A stretch of DNA of 64,000 nucleotides from Anaerolineaceae bacterium (GTDB taxonomy: Bacteria > Chloroflexota > Anaerolineae > Aggregatilineales > Phototrophicaceae): assembly GCA_002699585.1 (NCBI GenBank), contig PABP01000038.1, positions 248,001 through 312,000 on the forward strand, read 5' to 3'. Shown here piece after piece: positions 54,868 to 62,960 of this stretch. The notes under the pieces are model-generated. The model was not told the origin of the DNA. It saw nothing but the letters and a program-made list of their open reading frames with translations, and made no database searches. Both the position numbers and the translations under genes were made by a program. Numbering within the stretch: position 1 is the first letter of the stretch; each line of letters begins with the position of its first letter.

Positions 54868-54977
54868 ATCGAATCCGGACATGGCGAGTTACTGCAAAAG
54901 TCAGCACTGTCGCCACAAGTGCTCAATTCGATATCCATTGCCTACGTATGAGGGTAAATATCGGGATAGCGCGATAC

Positions 54978-55006
54978 ATGGTATCAGCCTGCTATAAGGT
55001 TGTCAA
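54978..55006 (-). promoter_or_regulatory. Predicted promoter for the rpsL-rpsG-fusA-tuf operon
   Basis: On the minus strand a consensus TTGACA (55001-55006), exactly 17 nt ending in TGA, then TACCAT (54978-54983). Start about 200 nt before rpsL. Confidence 0.7.
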
Positions 55007-55198
55007 GGGACATCGACATGGGTTTTAGGCATTGTTACAGAGGAATACCGGGGGAATATCAGGCACTCTGCTCAACACAAACGCGCCTTATAAATACACT
55101 CCCGAAGGCACAGCGTCGTGTTAAGCCAGTACCACGATACCGTTTGATTTTAAGGTCTGTTCGCTATTTTGCTTGCCACAATGATAGCAGATAGATAC

Positions 55199-56287
55199 TC
55201 AGGCTGTCTGTAGTTTGTCGACCATCTTTTTCAGGGTTTCAAGGAGTTCATCAACGGCAATGGGTTTGGCCAGGATGATATCGGCCCCGGCTTTGATAGC
55301 CTGCCCCATCTGATACCCGCCTGTGACGTTGCTGGTAATGGCAATCGGCATATTCGGCTTGACGCGGCTGTGATCGGTGATGGATACCATCTCTTTGACT
55401 GCCGCAGGCGTGGTGGTTGTAGAAAGTGAATTTCCACGATCTGCCGAACTTTCCGCCACGATATGTTTCAGCAAGCCCTTGGGCGCATTGCTGTCCGTCG
55501 ACGATTGTGACTTTGGCTGGATAGCGTCCGCAGCTTCTACCAACTGGCGGGTCGAAAGTTTGTGGTGGTTGCGTAGATAACGGATGAGGTCAATGCCTTT
55601 GCTATCGCCAACCGTTAGCTCCATAATCACCATATCGGGTGGGTTCTCATCAATGATGCGCATGAACTCAGTATCTTGCATAGCTACCGTCGCCTGGAAG
55701 CCCGCCTTCTCCACGACGAAACTCAGCACACGACAGACAGCAGCACTTTCATCAAAAATCAGGACGCGCTGATTTTTGCCAATGGCAGGTACATCAAGCA
55801 AGTTGTTGATGCCGACCTGTGTTTTTTCATCGGCCAGTGGCTTAACAACAAAATGAACTTGCAACTCTAAACGCCCTAGCCGCAACCGATCCCGATCATG
55901 AACCCGATAGGCCATGTTTGTTTCCAGGACGCGGCCATTGATGTATGTTCCATTGGCGCTGCCCAGATCCTGGATCGTGACACGATTGTCACGGGCCTGA
56001 AACATGGCATGCCGCCGAGATACGCCCGCGCTCTGGCCGTCAAATGGGGTTACATCTACATCTGGGAAGATGCCACGGGCTTCGTCCGTGCGACCAATGA
56101 GCATGGCAGGCCGGGTCGTGATGTTGATGATGTTAGCTGTACCCACAACGCGCAATTCAATGACCCACGGCAGCACCGGTTCTTCCAGTGATCCGGTGCG
56201 CTCCAAGGGCATTGGCTCGGCATCAACTGGTTTTCCCAGATAGCCGGTGCGCTTGTCTTCCTTATTGGGTTTATTGAATAGCGGCAT
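55199..56287 (-). CDS. FHA domain plus degenerate response-regulator receiver protein
   Basis: 362 aa from ATG 56287, with GGGAG 6 nt upstream; a TTG at 56305 is less likely. The FHA phosphothreonine-binding domain (about 40-145) has IGRTDEARG, VSRRHAMFQ and the SANGTYINGRVL loop. The receiver domain (about 172-362) keeps an acidic pair (IFDES) and the Lys (LAKPIAV). At the phosphoacceptor site it reads VIMELTVGD, so Glu replaces Asp. A Ser/Thr-rich insert of about 60 residues lies between beta-3/alpha-3 and beta-4. Likely an adaptor reading Thr phosphorylation. Confidence 0.85.
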   Translation of the reverse strand: MPLFNKPNKEDKRTGYLGKPVDAEPMPLERTGSLEEPVLPWVIELRVVGTANIINITTRPAMLIGRTDEARGIFPDVDVTPFDGQSAGVSRRHAMFQARDNRVTIQDLGSANGTYINGRVLETNMAYRVHDRDRLRLGRLELQVHFVVKPLADEKTQVGINNLLDVPAIGKNQRVLIFDESAAVCRVLSFVVEKAGFQATVAMQDTEFMRIIDENPPDMVIMELTVGDSKGIDLIRYLRNHHKLSTRQLVEAADAIQPKSQSSTDSNAPKGLLKHIVAESSADRGNSLSTTTTPAAVKEMVSITDHSRVKPNMPIAITSNVTGGYQMGQAIKAGADIILAKPIAVDELLETLKKMVDKLQTA

Positions 56288-56446
56288 TTTCTTCTCCCGA
56301 TCCAAAGTTGGATATGGACCGTTTTATTGCAAGCTTTGTGTGCCTCTCAGGGTCACCAACCCTATTCTAAGGGCAAACTAGCGATTGAAGCCTTGAGTCA
56401 TGGCAAGGTGAAATGTCCGCCCCGGCACGCGCAGGCAACGCAAAAC

Positions 56447-56471
56447 AAAAAGGCATAGCCGAGGCTACACC
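56447..56471 (-). terminator. Rho-independent terminator after the CBS gene
   Basis: GGCATAGCC (56452-56460) / GGCTACACC (56463-56471), wobble pairs in the middle, followed on the minus strand by five U. Lies about 115 nt past the CBS stop. A perfect palindrome CCTATATATAGG (56492-56503) lies between. Confidence 0.6.
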
Positions 56472-56586
56472 CTATCAACTTGCCCTATATACCTATATAT
56501 AGGAAAAGAGACCTAGTTAGAAGCGTATGACGCCAACCCGGTTCCAGGCCGCGAGACTGTCCTTCTCAGGTTACAATCGGCGATAT

Positions 56587-57018
56587 TCAGTCTTTGGCGT
56601 TGGCGAATTGCGACTCTTGAACATAGGCGCGCATGACGTCACTGCTGGTCAAGATGCCCAACAACTCGGCCTTATTCATGACAACCAGCGCATTGATGTG
56701 ATGGGTCAACAACTTCTGAGCCGCTTCAGGAACAGGCGTATTGGGCGTGACGCAGATGGGTTCCGGCGTCATAATCATGCCAACTTCCGTCTGGTTGAGA
56801 ACCGCCTCGTCCTGCCAGCGCTCACGAACGATGTAGGGTGAATACTGCGCGAGACGACAATCGCGGTCACTGACAATGCCACTCACTTTGGCATCCTCAT
56901 TAATCACCACCAGATGACGACATCCGCGCAAGTCCATCAAGTCAATCGCTTCTTGTAACGTACTTTTTTCTTCAATACAGACCACATCATGGGTCATAAT
57001 GTCACCAACGTTTAACAT
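56587..57018 (-). CDS. Tandem CBS-domain protein
   Basis: 143 aa, a single Bateman module: CBS1 with IMTHDVVCIEEKSTLQEAID and HLVVINEDAKVSGIVSDRDC, CBS2 with IMTPEPICVTPNTPVPEAAQ and LGILTSSDVMRAYV. Such stand-alone pairs bind adenine nucleotides and regulate other proteins. GGAG 6 nt upstream supports ATG 57018. Monocistronic. Partner unknown. Confidence 0.9.
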   Translation of the reverse strand: MLNVGDIMTHDVVCIEEKSTLQEAIDLMDLRGCRHLVVINEDAKVSGIVSDRDCRLAQYSPYIVRERWQDEAVLNQTEVGMIMTPEPICVTPNTPVPEAAQKLLTHHINALVVMNKAELLGILTSSDVMRAYVQESQFANAKD

Positions 57019-57120
57019 CGTCAGCTCCAGTAAAAATACTATTTTGCAATGTGCTTGTGGATCGACCTAATCAGCCACCTTTACAGGAGGCCCTATCAGA
57101 GTCAGATCATCAAAGTTAAT

Positions 57121-57513
57121 TTATACGGCACTCGCGGGCTTGGACGGCACGAGCTTGTCCTGTAGATGTTGATAGACTTCGAAGCGCTCAGCATAGGGAA
57201 CATTGGGCAGCAGATTGCGCAACACCATCATCGGCGGATGGCTAAACACGCTCTGCATATAGGCCACATCCACATCGGACAGGCGATAATGGCGCTCGTC
57301 CAATGCTTCCCAGGAAAACCGTTTTTTCAATTTCTCTGTGACGTAGGGTACGCTATCCGTAAAAACAATATGAATGAGTTGAGAGGACTCTGGCAAGCGC
57401 GTCAACATTTCACAGGTAGGTTTATCCCCCACGCTGACCGTCCGCAACCAGAACTGATCGTTATGCTTCAGTAAGTAAATGACACCCCAGTGTGTCGTAC
57501 GATTCTTGATCAT
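57121..57513 (-). CDS. Hypothetical protein, possible degenerate GIY-YIG (T5orf172/MUG113-like) domain
   Basis: 130 aa from ATG 57513, 8 nt after GGAGG; TTG 57531 is rejected. The layout GVIYLLKHND, then MLTRLPESSQLIHIVFTD, VTEKLKKRF and HYRLSDVDVAYM follows the T5orf172-type GIY-YIG order (GxIY, RL..LP, E..L..RF, L....). The second YIG/KIG is missing (FWLRTV), so nuclease activity is doubtful. This is pattern-level similarity only. Has its own promoter (57585-57613). Confidence 0.5.
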   Translation of the reverse strand: MIKNRTTHWGVIYLLKHNDQFWLRTVSVGDKPTCEMLTRLPESSQLIHIVFTDSVPYVTEKLKKRFSWEALDERHYRLSDVDVAYMQSVFSHPPMMVLRNLLPNVPYAERFEVYQHLQDKLVPSKPASAV

Positions 57514-57584
57514 CAGTAGCCCCTCCAACAAGAAACACTTTTAACGGACGGGTTGGGGAATAAAGTGAAGATGCATTCCCTCTA

Positions 57585-57613
57585 AGGATATGATAAACCA
57601 TATTTATGAACAA
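57585..57613 (-). promoter_or_regulatory. Predicted promoter for the GIY-YIG-like gene
   Basis: On the minus strand TTGTTC (57608-57613), exactly 17 nt, then TATCCT (57585-57590), about 72 nt before the start codon. Confidence 0.45.
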
Positions 57614-57695
57614 GAAGTGTACAGTTTGTTATCCATTGGTCATGACAATGAGCTACACGTTAGCGATGTAGACACTAAACTGGCTCATCTTACGG

Positions 57696-58445
57696 TTAAC
57701 TGTCACCTGGGGTTGTACCTGCCAATTGAGAAAAGAGTTGCAGAATCGCATCAACGGTCTGGGCTTGCTGGTCGGCACGGCTGATGGTTGCTGGATTGTC
57801 ACCATCCTGCTCGCCGTAATAGCCAAATTGGGCATGGTTACCGCCTTCAATGATGACGAAGTCTGTCTCAGCAGGCAGTGAACTGGCACTTTGTTGGATA
57901 CTGTCTTCGCTGGCTAGGCCATCTTCCGTACCAGAGATAGATACCACCGACAAATCTGTACGACTCGTCAGATTGTCATTGGCTGGGTAGGATGCCATCA
58001 TCACGAGACCATCGACAGCCTCGTTAGATTCAGCAAAGAGTGAAGCCGCCACCCCACCCAAACTGTGCCCACCCACAACCCAGGTCTCGATCTCCGGGTG
58101 CGCATCGATAACCGCCTGGGCCGCATTCACATTAAAGAAGGCGAGATTGAGCGGTGCATAGACAATCGCTGCATAGTAGCCATTTTCCGCAACGGACAGA
58201 GCCAGAGGCGCATAAGCCCCAGCCTGCACCCGACCACCAGGATACAAAATCAGCCCTGCTGTGGGTTGGTCATCAACTGGCGAAAATGACAGATAGCCGT
58301 CATCATCAACGGCAACAGCATCATTCCCTTCCAGAGCAGCCACGGCCTCTGGCATCAGCGGATTGGTTGAACTGGCCCAGATGACAAAACCACCTACGGC
58401 AATAATGACAATAACAAGTATGGCAATCAGGATTCGGCGTAACAC
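57696..58445 (-). CDS. Membrane-anchored alpha/beta hydrolase
   Basis: 249 aa from GTG 58445, chosen because the longer frame (to 58844) lies inside the MFS gene and has no coding character. An N-terminal transmembrane helix (LRRILIAILVIVIIAVGGFVIW) anchors it, with the catalytic part outside. The core has ILYPGGRVQAGAYAPLA (oxyanion), GGHSLGGVAASLFA (nucleophile Ser), SGTEDGL (acid region) and GGNHAQFG (His). Substrate unknown; the acyl-hydrolase families with PF12695 look closest. It starts 66 bp after the MFS stop. Confidence 0.82.
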   Translation of the reverse strand: MLRRILIAILVIVIIAVGGFVIWASSTNPLMPEAVAALEGNDAVAVDDDGYLSFSPVDDQPTAGLILYPGGRVQAGAYAPLALSVAENGYYAAIVYAPLNLAFFNVNAAQAVIDAHPEIETWVVGGHSLGGVAASLFAESNEAVDGLVMMASYPANDNLTSRTDLSVVSISGTEDGLASEDSIQQSASSLPAETDFVIIEGGNHAQFGYYGEQDGDNPATISRADQQAQTVDAILQLFSQLAGTTPGDS

Positions 58446-58510
58446 AGTGATTTTCCCGTTCTGTTGAATATCTCTATTGAATATCTCGTAAGAAGTGATC
58501 GCAAGCGTGA

Positions 58511-59785
58511 CTATGACGAGCGAGGCGCGATTTTTGCCTTTTCTGTGTCGCCTTCTCGCCCAATAATGCGGTTCCAGACAAAGATCGCAGAAACACCTGT
58601 CAGGATGGCACCCAGGACACCGGGCAACAACGTCGACAAACCGAGCAAGCCATTGCCCAACACCGGACCGATCACACGGGTGAAGCTTTCCAGGGATGCC
58701 GATATACCCAGGATACCGCCTGCTTCTTTGCGAGAAGCGGCCTTGGTCAAAGCCGAGTTGATAACTGTGTTGAAAATTCCGCCAGCAGCCGAAACAGGAA
58801 TCAGCGCGATAAACAGGACCGGTATCGACGGTGAAACAGCCCACCCTACCAAGCCAATTGCCATGCCCACCGAAGCCCAGAAGAGCAAAATCGTTTCGCT
58901 GAATCGGTCTGTCAATTTACCAACCAGGTAACCTTGAACGATCACCGAGATAAAGCCTACATAGGTCAGAACACCGCCTACACCAGCGGCATCCAACCCC
59001 AGTCGCAAGGATCCCCATAAGCTAAAGGCAGCCTGGAACATCGTGAAGGCGGAGCTAAAGAGCAACCGCAATACGAGCAGCGGACCAATTTGGGGCCGTG
59101 TAAGCGAACGACGAAAAGCCTCAAAGCTAAAACCACGCTGATCCGAATCCTGGAGTTCTGCACGTCGTTCGGCAGTTAAGGACTCCGGCAGAGTGAATAT
59201 CACTTGCAGGACGTTGAACAGGCTGATGGCCGAAGCGATGAATACAGGCAGCGCATATTCCCAGTTGAAGCTTTGCAAAAAGGTCGATGTGCCTTCGGCA
59301 ACAGCTGGATTTATGGTTGCACGCCCCAATGCGCTGAACATCCCGCTCAGGGCAGGACCAATGATGAAGCCTAATCCAAAAGCAGCGCCCAAGAGGCCAA
59401 GACCGCGAGCCCGGTTTTTCTCATCAGTGACATCGGTAATGTAGGCCTGCGCGACTGAAATGTTGCCACCTGTCAGGCCATCCAGGATGCGACTGAGGAA
59501 CAAAAGCCGCAGATCACCGGCGAACGCGACCATTACTAAGCTGATAAACGTGCCAAAGGTACTCACCAGCAGCACCGGACGGCGACCATATTGGTCGCTT
59601 AAGCGGCCCAGGATCGGCGCACCAATAAGCTGCGCCAGCGCATATGATGAAAGTAATAAGCCAAGCGTCAATTCATCGGCGCCAAACTCTAAGGCCAGGA
59701 AGGGCAATAACGGAATCAGAAAGCTGAACCCCATCAGGCCAATAAAGACGACCATAAAGACCGTAAAAAGACTGCTTTTACGCAT
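58511..59785 (-). CDS. MFS drug-efflux-type transporter
   Basis: 424 aa from ATG 59785 (AAGGG 9 nt upstream). Twelve predicted helices. The MFS motif between TM2 and TM3 reads GRLSDQYGRRPVLLVSTFG, and motif C-like GNISVAQAYITDVTDEKNRA matches the TetA/TCR antiporter group. Substrate unknown. Promoter at 59818-59845. May be co-transcribed with the downstream alpha/beta hydrolase. Confidence 0.9.
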   Translation of the reverse strand: MRKSSLFTVFMVVFIGLMGFSFLIPLLPFLALEFGADELTLGLLLSSYALAQLIGAPILGRLSDQYGRRPVLLVSTFGTFISLVMVAFAGDLRLLFLSRILDGLTGGNISVAQAYITDVTDEKNRARGLGLLGAAFGLGFIIGPALSGMFSALGRATINPAVAEGTSTFLQSFNWEYALPVFIASAISLFNVLQVIFTLPESLTAERRAELQDSDQRGFSFEAFRRSLTRPQIGPLLVLRLLFSSAFTMFQAAFSLWGSLRLGLDAAGVGGVLTYVGFISVIVQGYLVGKLTDRFSETILLFWASVGMAIGLVGWAVSPSIPVLFIALIPVSAAGGIFNTVINSALTKAASRKEAGGILGISASLESFTRVIGPVLGNGLLGLSTLLPGVLGAILTGVSAIFVWNRIIGREGDTEKAKIAPRSS

Positions 59786-59817
59786 AGACTGCATCCCTTA
59801 AATTGTGACAACGTCGG

Positions 59818-59845
59818 CTTATAACACAACGTTCGTTTGTGGCAA
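59818..59845 (-). promoter_or_regulatory. Predicted promoter for the MFS transporter gene
   Basis: On the minus strand TTGCCA (59840-59845), 16 nt, then TATAAG (59818-59823). About 33 nt before the start codon. Confidence 0.5.
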
Positions 59846-59916
59846 CGTCAGTCAGTGGATCAACGACAGTGAGAACTATACATCTGCTTTATGAGCGCAG
59901 GCTCAGTATTTAAGAA

Positions 59917-59943
59917 ATAAAAAGGCACGAGCTTGCCCGTGCC
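59917..59943 (-). terminator. Terminator after the renalase-like gene
   Basis: GGCACG (59924-59929) / CGTGCC (59938-59943) with an 8-nt loop, followed on the minus strand by five U. Lies 26 nt past the stop. Confidence 0.75.
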
Positions 59944-59968
59944 CTCATGTCATCCTACTATGGCAGGA

Positions 59969-60979
59969 TTATGCAAATATCTCCATGATGGATTTTGCAG
60001 CTTCCAGCCCACTCATATAGGCGCCTTCGATGCGACCGCGCCCACCAAATGCATCGCCTGCAAAGACGAGCGGCAGACCCCGTGCGATAAGTGTATCGCG
60101 CGGGTGGGTAATCAATGGTACGCTGTAACGCCAGCGCTTGATCTGATCTTCCGCGATGGTAGCGTTGGCTCCCAGATAAGGCTTGATAGCCTCATGTAAA
60201 AACGTGAGGATTTCTTCATCAGGCATATCAAAATGACTGCGGCTCCAGTTGCTGCTGGCATGTGCCGTCAGAATGGTTCTGTCTGTGATACCCTTGGCCT
60301 TGTTGTTGGCAATCCAGTAGACTGGCTCCACAAAGTTCTGGACAGCACCCGGTTCCGGCAAGGTGACTTCCCCGTCAATCACATGTATACCGCAGATGCA
60401 GGGACCATACTGGATGCGCTGCAATGCCGAGCGATCTTCCGGGGCCAAGGTGACTTTAGAAAGTAACTCCAGCGATTGTGGCACCGGCGGCGTCATCAAA
60501 AGAACCTGGCTATGGAAAGCGGCATGGTTATTGGCTTTGACCTGCCAATGATCTTCGATCCAACTTATGTCGGTCACGCGCACATCGACTTCCAGATCCT
60601 GAATGTCTTTAGCCAGGTGCTTGGCGAGTTTGTTCATGCCACCATTGGTGACGTACCGCGGATGGCCATCACTGACGGTACGCTTGAGGCTGCCATCGCT
60701 CCAACCGTAACCCCAGATCCGAACCAGATCTTCACTCAACCACTCATCAATTTCCGCTTTAAAAATATTTGTACGGGCTGTAAAAAATTGCGCACCATGA
60801 TCGGCGACGCCCCCGGCAATGCGGCGCGTCGCAAGACGCCCACCCACGCTGGGGCCTTTATCGACGATAGCGGTGCTGATACCATTTTTTTGTAGTTCGC
60901 GTGCAGCAATCAGCCCTGATAGGCCGGCTCCAACAACGAGCACTTGTTTCTCCACGCGGCGTGTCCTTTCAACATCCAA
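59969..60979 (-). CDS. Renalase-like FAD-dependent amine oxidoreductase
   Basis: 336 aa. The N-terminal dinucleotide-binding motif is VLVVGAGLSGLIAARELQKN, followed by VDKGPSVGGRLATRRI and ADHGAQFFTAR, the NAD(P)/FAD amine-oxidase pattern typical of renalase and bacterial homologues. The C-terminal FAD motif is VFAGDAFGGRGRIEGAYMSG. Bacterial renalases oxidise isomeric dihydronicotinamides; that is the best guess here. Monocistronic. Confidence 0.85.
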   Translation of the reverse strand: MDVERTRRVEKQVLVVGAGLSGLIAARELQKNGISTAIVDKGPSVGGRLATRRIAGGVADHGAQFFTARTNIFKAEIDEWLSEDLVRIWGYGWSDGSLKRTVSDGHPRYVTNGGMNKLAKHLAKDIQDLEVDVRVTDISWIEDHWQVKANNHAAFHSQVLLMTPPVPQSLELLSKVTLAPEDRSALQRIQYGPCICGIHVIDGEVTLPEPGAVQNFVEPVYWIANNKAKGITDRTILTAHASSNWSRSHFDMPDEEILTFLHEAIKPYLGANATIAEDQIKRWRYSVPLITHPRDTLIARGLPLVFAGDAFGGRGRIEGAYMSGLEAAKSIMEIFA

Positions 60980-61207
60980 CGAGCTTTTTGGTCAGAATAT
61001 CGTTTACTATTTCGCTAGATGATACAACACGACCCTCATATTGACCACGAACCGAGGCGTAAAATCACGTAACTTGCTTATTAACATCCTGTTTTAGAGG
61101 CTGACAAGGGGTATCCTATAGTAGATGGGGCAACGTTCTTGTATGTTTCTGACAAAGCGCTATTAACAATTCGATGGGCAATTGATAAAATAGCTTTAAT
61201 TAAATAC

Positions 61208-61590
61208 GGGAGCGAATTAGATTCGACAGCGGAGGCTGATGCCGCGATGCGTGTCGCAGCGTCACACTGCGTTATCAATGGCAAAGCACATTAGGTGCCG
61301 AAGATAACTCCTTTGCCCTCGCCGCTGCGTAAGTAGCTGTGAGAGGTAGCTAAGCCAAAAGTGCTTAGCCGTCCACACGAATCGTCCCCGTCCGGGGCGT
61401 GCTGGGCGTCATAAAAGACGAGGGTGCAGCCTGATCGACGCCGATACAGTCAGGCCAAGATCTTATCGGCTAGTCCTGGGTTTACCGCGTTCGCGGGGCT
61501 ACCCGGGATGAAACTGAACAGCGAACTACACACGTAGACGCGCGAGCATCGAATCTGTTGGACCCGGGGGGCAGGTCCCCGGCGCTTCCA
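61208..61590 (+). ncRNA. ssrA: tmRNA (transfer-messenger RNA)
   Basis: About 383 nt. The 5' end GGGAGCG pairs with CGCTTCC (61583-61589) to form the tRNA-like acceptor, discriminator A, no CCA encoded. GATTCGACAG near the 5' end is diagnostic. The tag frame runs from GCC 61297 to TAA 61332 and encodes AEDNSFALAAA, a typical degradation tag ending. The T-loop is unusual: the stem CCGGGG/CCCCGG encloses GGCAGGT, not TTCRANY. A -10 like TTTAAT (61195-61200) precedes the 5' end by 7 nt. A strong terminator follows. Confidence 0.93.
61297..61332 (+). other. ssrA: tmRNA proteolysis-tag reading frame
   Basis: Codons GCC GAA GAT AAC TCC TTT GCC CTC GCC GCT GCG TAA give AEDNSFALAAA. It ends in three Ala, one more than the common ALAA. 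Confidence 0.9.
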
Positions 61591-61594
61591 TCAA

Positions 61595-61628
61595 CAAAAA
61601 ACACCGCTGGTTGCAGCGGTGTTTTTTG
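61595..61628. terminator. Strong bidirectional terminator after ssrA
   Basis: ACACCGCTG (61601-61609) / CAGCGGTGT (61614-61622), loop GTTG, with six A before and six T after. Serves ssrA on the plus strand and the convergent nucleotidyltransferase gene on the minus. Confidence 0.9.
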
Positions 61629-61661
61629 TTTAGCTATTATGCCCTTTGAAGATTTACAGTC

Positions 61662-62729
61662 CTACATTTCGACGTAGCTGTTTTCCGCGAGCACGAAACG
61701 CATTGATGCGGGTGGCTTGGTCGTGCGCGTGACCTTAGCATTGTGGGCCAGCAGGCTGCGATCAATGCGGCCCTCAATGTTACGGATTTCGCAGTTGTTC
61801 ATGACGATGCTATATTCGATCTCGCTGCCTTCGACCACGACATCATTGCCAAGCGAGGTATAAGGGCCGATGTAGCTATCTTTAATGATGGTGTTATCGC
61901 CGATGATGACCGGGCCACGTACCACACTGTTGATGATTTTGCTATTTTTGCCGACCAGGACGCGGTGCGACACATCACTTTCGCCTTCGCATTTGTCTTC
62001 CGGCGGGATCGAATATGGCAGCGTTTCCAGAACCAGTTGGTTAGCCGTCACAATTGGATCAGGCTTGCCGGCATCAATCCACCAGCCATTGAGTACATAA
62101 GGCGCAACCTTATTACCATCATCAATCAACACCTGGATGGCATCAGTGACTTCCAACTCGTTACGCCAAGACGGCTTGATGCGGCTGATAGCATCCCAGA
62201 TGGAGGAACGGAACAGGTAGACGCCAGCAATAGCCAGGTTTGACGGTGGGTCTTTCGGTTTTTCCACAACGCCTTTGATAAGGCCATCTTCCAACACGGC
62301 GATACCAAAGCGGGTCGGATCGGGCACTTCGCCAAGGGCGACTTGCGCTTCATAGTCGCTGGCCTCGAAGCCCGTGAGCATGTCTTTCATCTTGTCCTGG
62401 AAGATGACATCACCCAGGAACACGACGAAGTTGCTATCGCCGATAAAGTCTTTGCAGAGGCTGATCGCATGGGCCAGGCCGTTGCGCTCTTCCTGAGCGA
62501 TATAGCTAATATTAACGCCCAGATCAGAACCATCACCCAACATATCGCAGATGGGCGAATCCATGTCATTGACAACGACGCCGATTTCGGTCAGGTTGGC
62601 ATCTTTCAGCACGTCAATGGCATATTCGATCAGGCGTTTGTTGGCAACGGGAACGAGCGGTTTGGGCATGGTCAATGTGACTGGGCGCAGGCGTGTGCCC
62701 ATCCCAGCGGCAAGAATGATTGCTTTCAT
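61662..62729 (-). CDS. Sugar-1-phosphate nucleotidyltransferase, long G1P thymidylyltransferase type
   Basis: 355 aa. The N-terminal NTP-transferase domain (about 1-235) has MKAIILAAGMGTRLRPVTLT, MPKPLVPVANKRLIEYAI and VVFLGDVIF. A left-handed beta-helix with hexapeptide-like repeats (NSKIINSVVRGPVIIGDNTI) fills the C-terminus. It makes an NDP-sugar, probably dTDP- or UDP-glucose, for glycan synthesis. AAGGA 6 nt upstream supports the ATG. A perfect TATAAT lies upstream. Confidence 0.9.
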   Translation of the reverse strand: MKAIILAAGMGTRLRPVTLTMPKPLVPVANKRLIEYAIDVLKDANLTEIGVVVNDMDSPICDMLGDGSDLGVNISYIAQEERNGLAHAISLCKDFIGDSNFVVFLGDVIFQDKMKDMLTGFEASDYEAQVALGEVPDPTRFGIAVLEDGLIKGVVEKPKDPPSNLAIAGVYLFRSSIWDAISRIKPSWRNELEVTDAIQVLIDDGNKVAPYVLNGWWIDAGKPDPIVTANQLVLETLPYSIPPEDKCEGESDVSHRVLVGKNSKIINSVVRGPVIIGDNTIIKDSYIGPYTSLGNDVVVEGSEIEYSIVMNNCEIRNIEGRIDRSLLAHNAKVTRTTKPPASMRFVLAENSYVEM

Positions 62730-62960
62730 TCGTTGTCCTTCCGTAGATTGCTAATGAATTGATTATATAGTGAATAATGTGACCGATGAACAAAATTAGT
62801 CGGATAAATGCAGATTATGATGGTTTTCTTGCGTATCAATACCCATCTGTTAAGTAGCAGAACATGTTATGGATTATACAAAGGCCACCTATCATTTTCC
62901 TTGCAAGGGGGCATATAGGCCGTCTACCACTGAGGTTGCCTATGTGTGCAACCGATTGCT
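62730..62960. other. 231-bp spacer upstream of the nucleotidyltransferase gene
   Basis: Holds the -10 TATAAT (62762-62767, minus strand) with a weak TTCATC -35. A 9-bp CATATAGGC / GCCTATGTG repeat lies near 62910-62945. No gene evident. Confidence 0.45.
62762..62767 (-). promoter_or_regulatory. -10 element for the nucleotidyltransferase gene
   Basis: A consensus TATAAT on the minus strand, 32 nt before the start codon. TTCATC lies 17 nt upstream as a weak -35. Confidence 0.45.

Larger units (their letters stand above)
54775..55198. other. 424-bp leader and promoter region of the str operon
   Basis: Contains the strong promoter (54978-55006), an attenuator-like hairpin (54840-54867), and a TGCC/GGCA hairpin just downstream. 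rpoB and rpoC, often adjacent upstream, are not here. No protein gene is credible. Confidence 0.6.

Noticed and set aside
55000-55194. Plus-strand 64-aa frame between rpsL and the FHA gene
   Set aside because: It overlaps the minus-strand str promoter and has no ribosome binding site or known motif.
58446-58844. Extension of the alpha/beta hydrolase to 58844
   Set aside because: This part lies inside the MFS gene and has no coding character; GTG 58445 directly before the membrane helix is the better start.
61081-61284. Minus-strand 67-aa frame over the ssrA 5' end
   Set aside because: It overlaps tmRNA on the other strand and lacks support.
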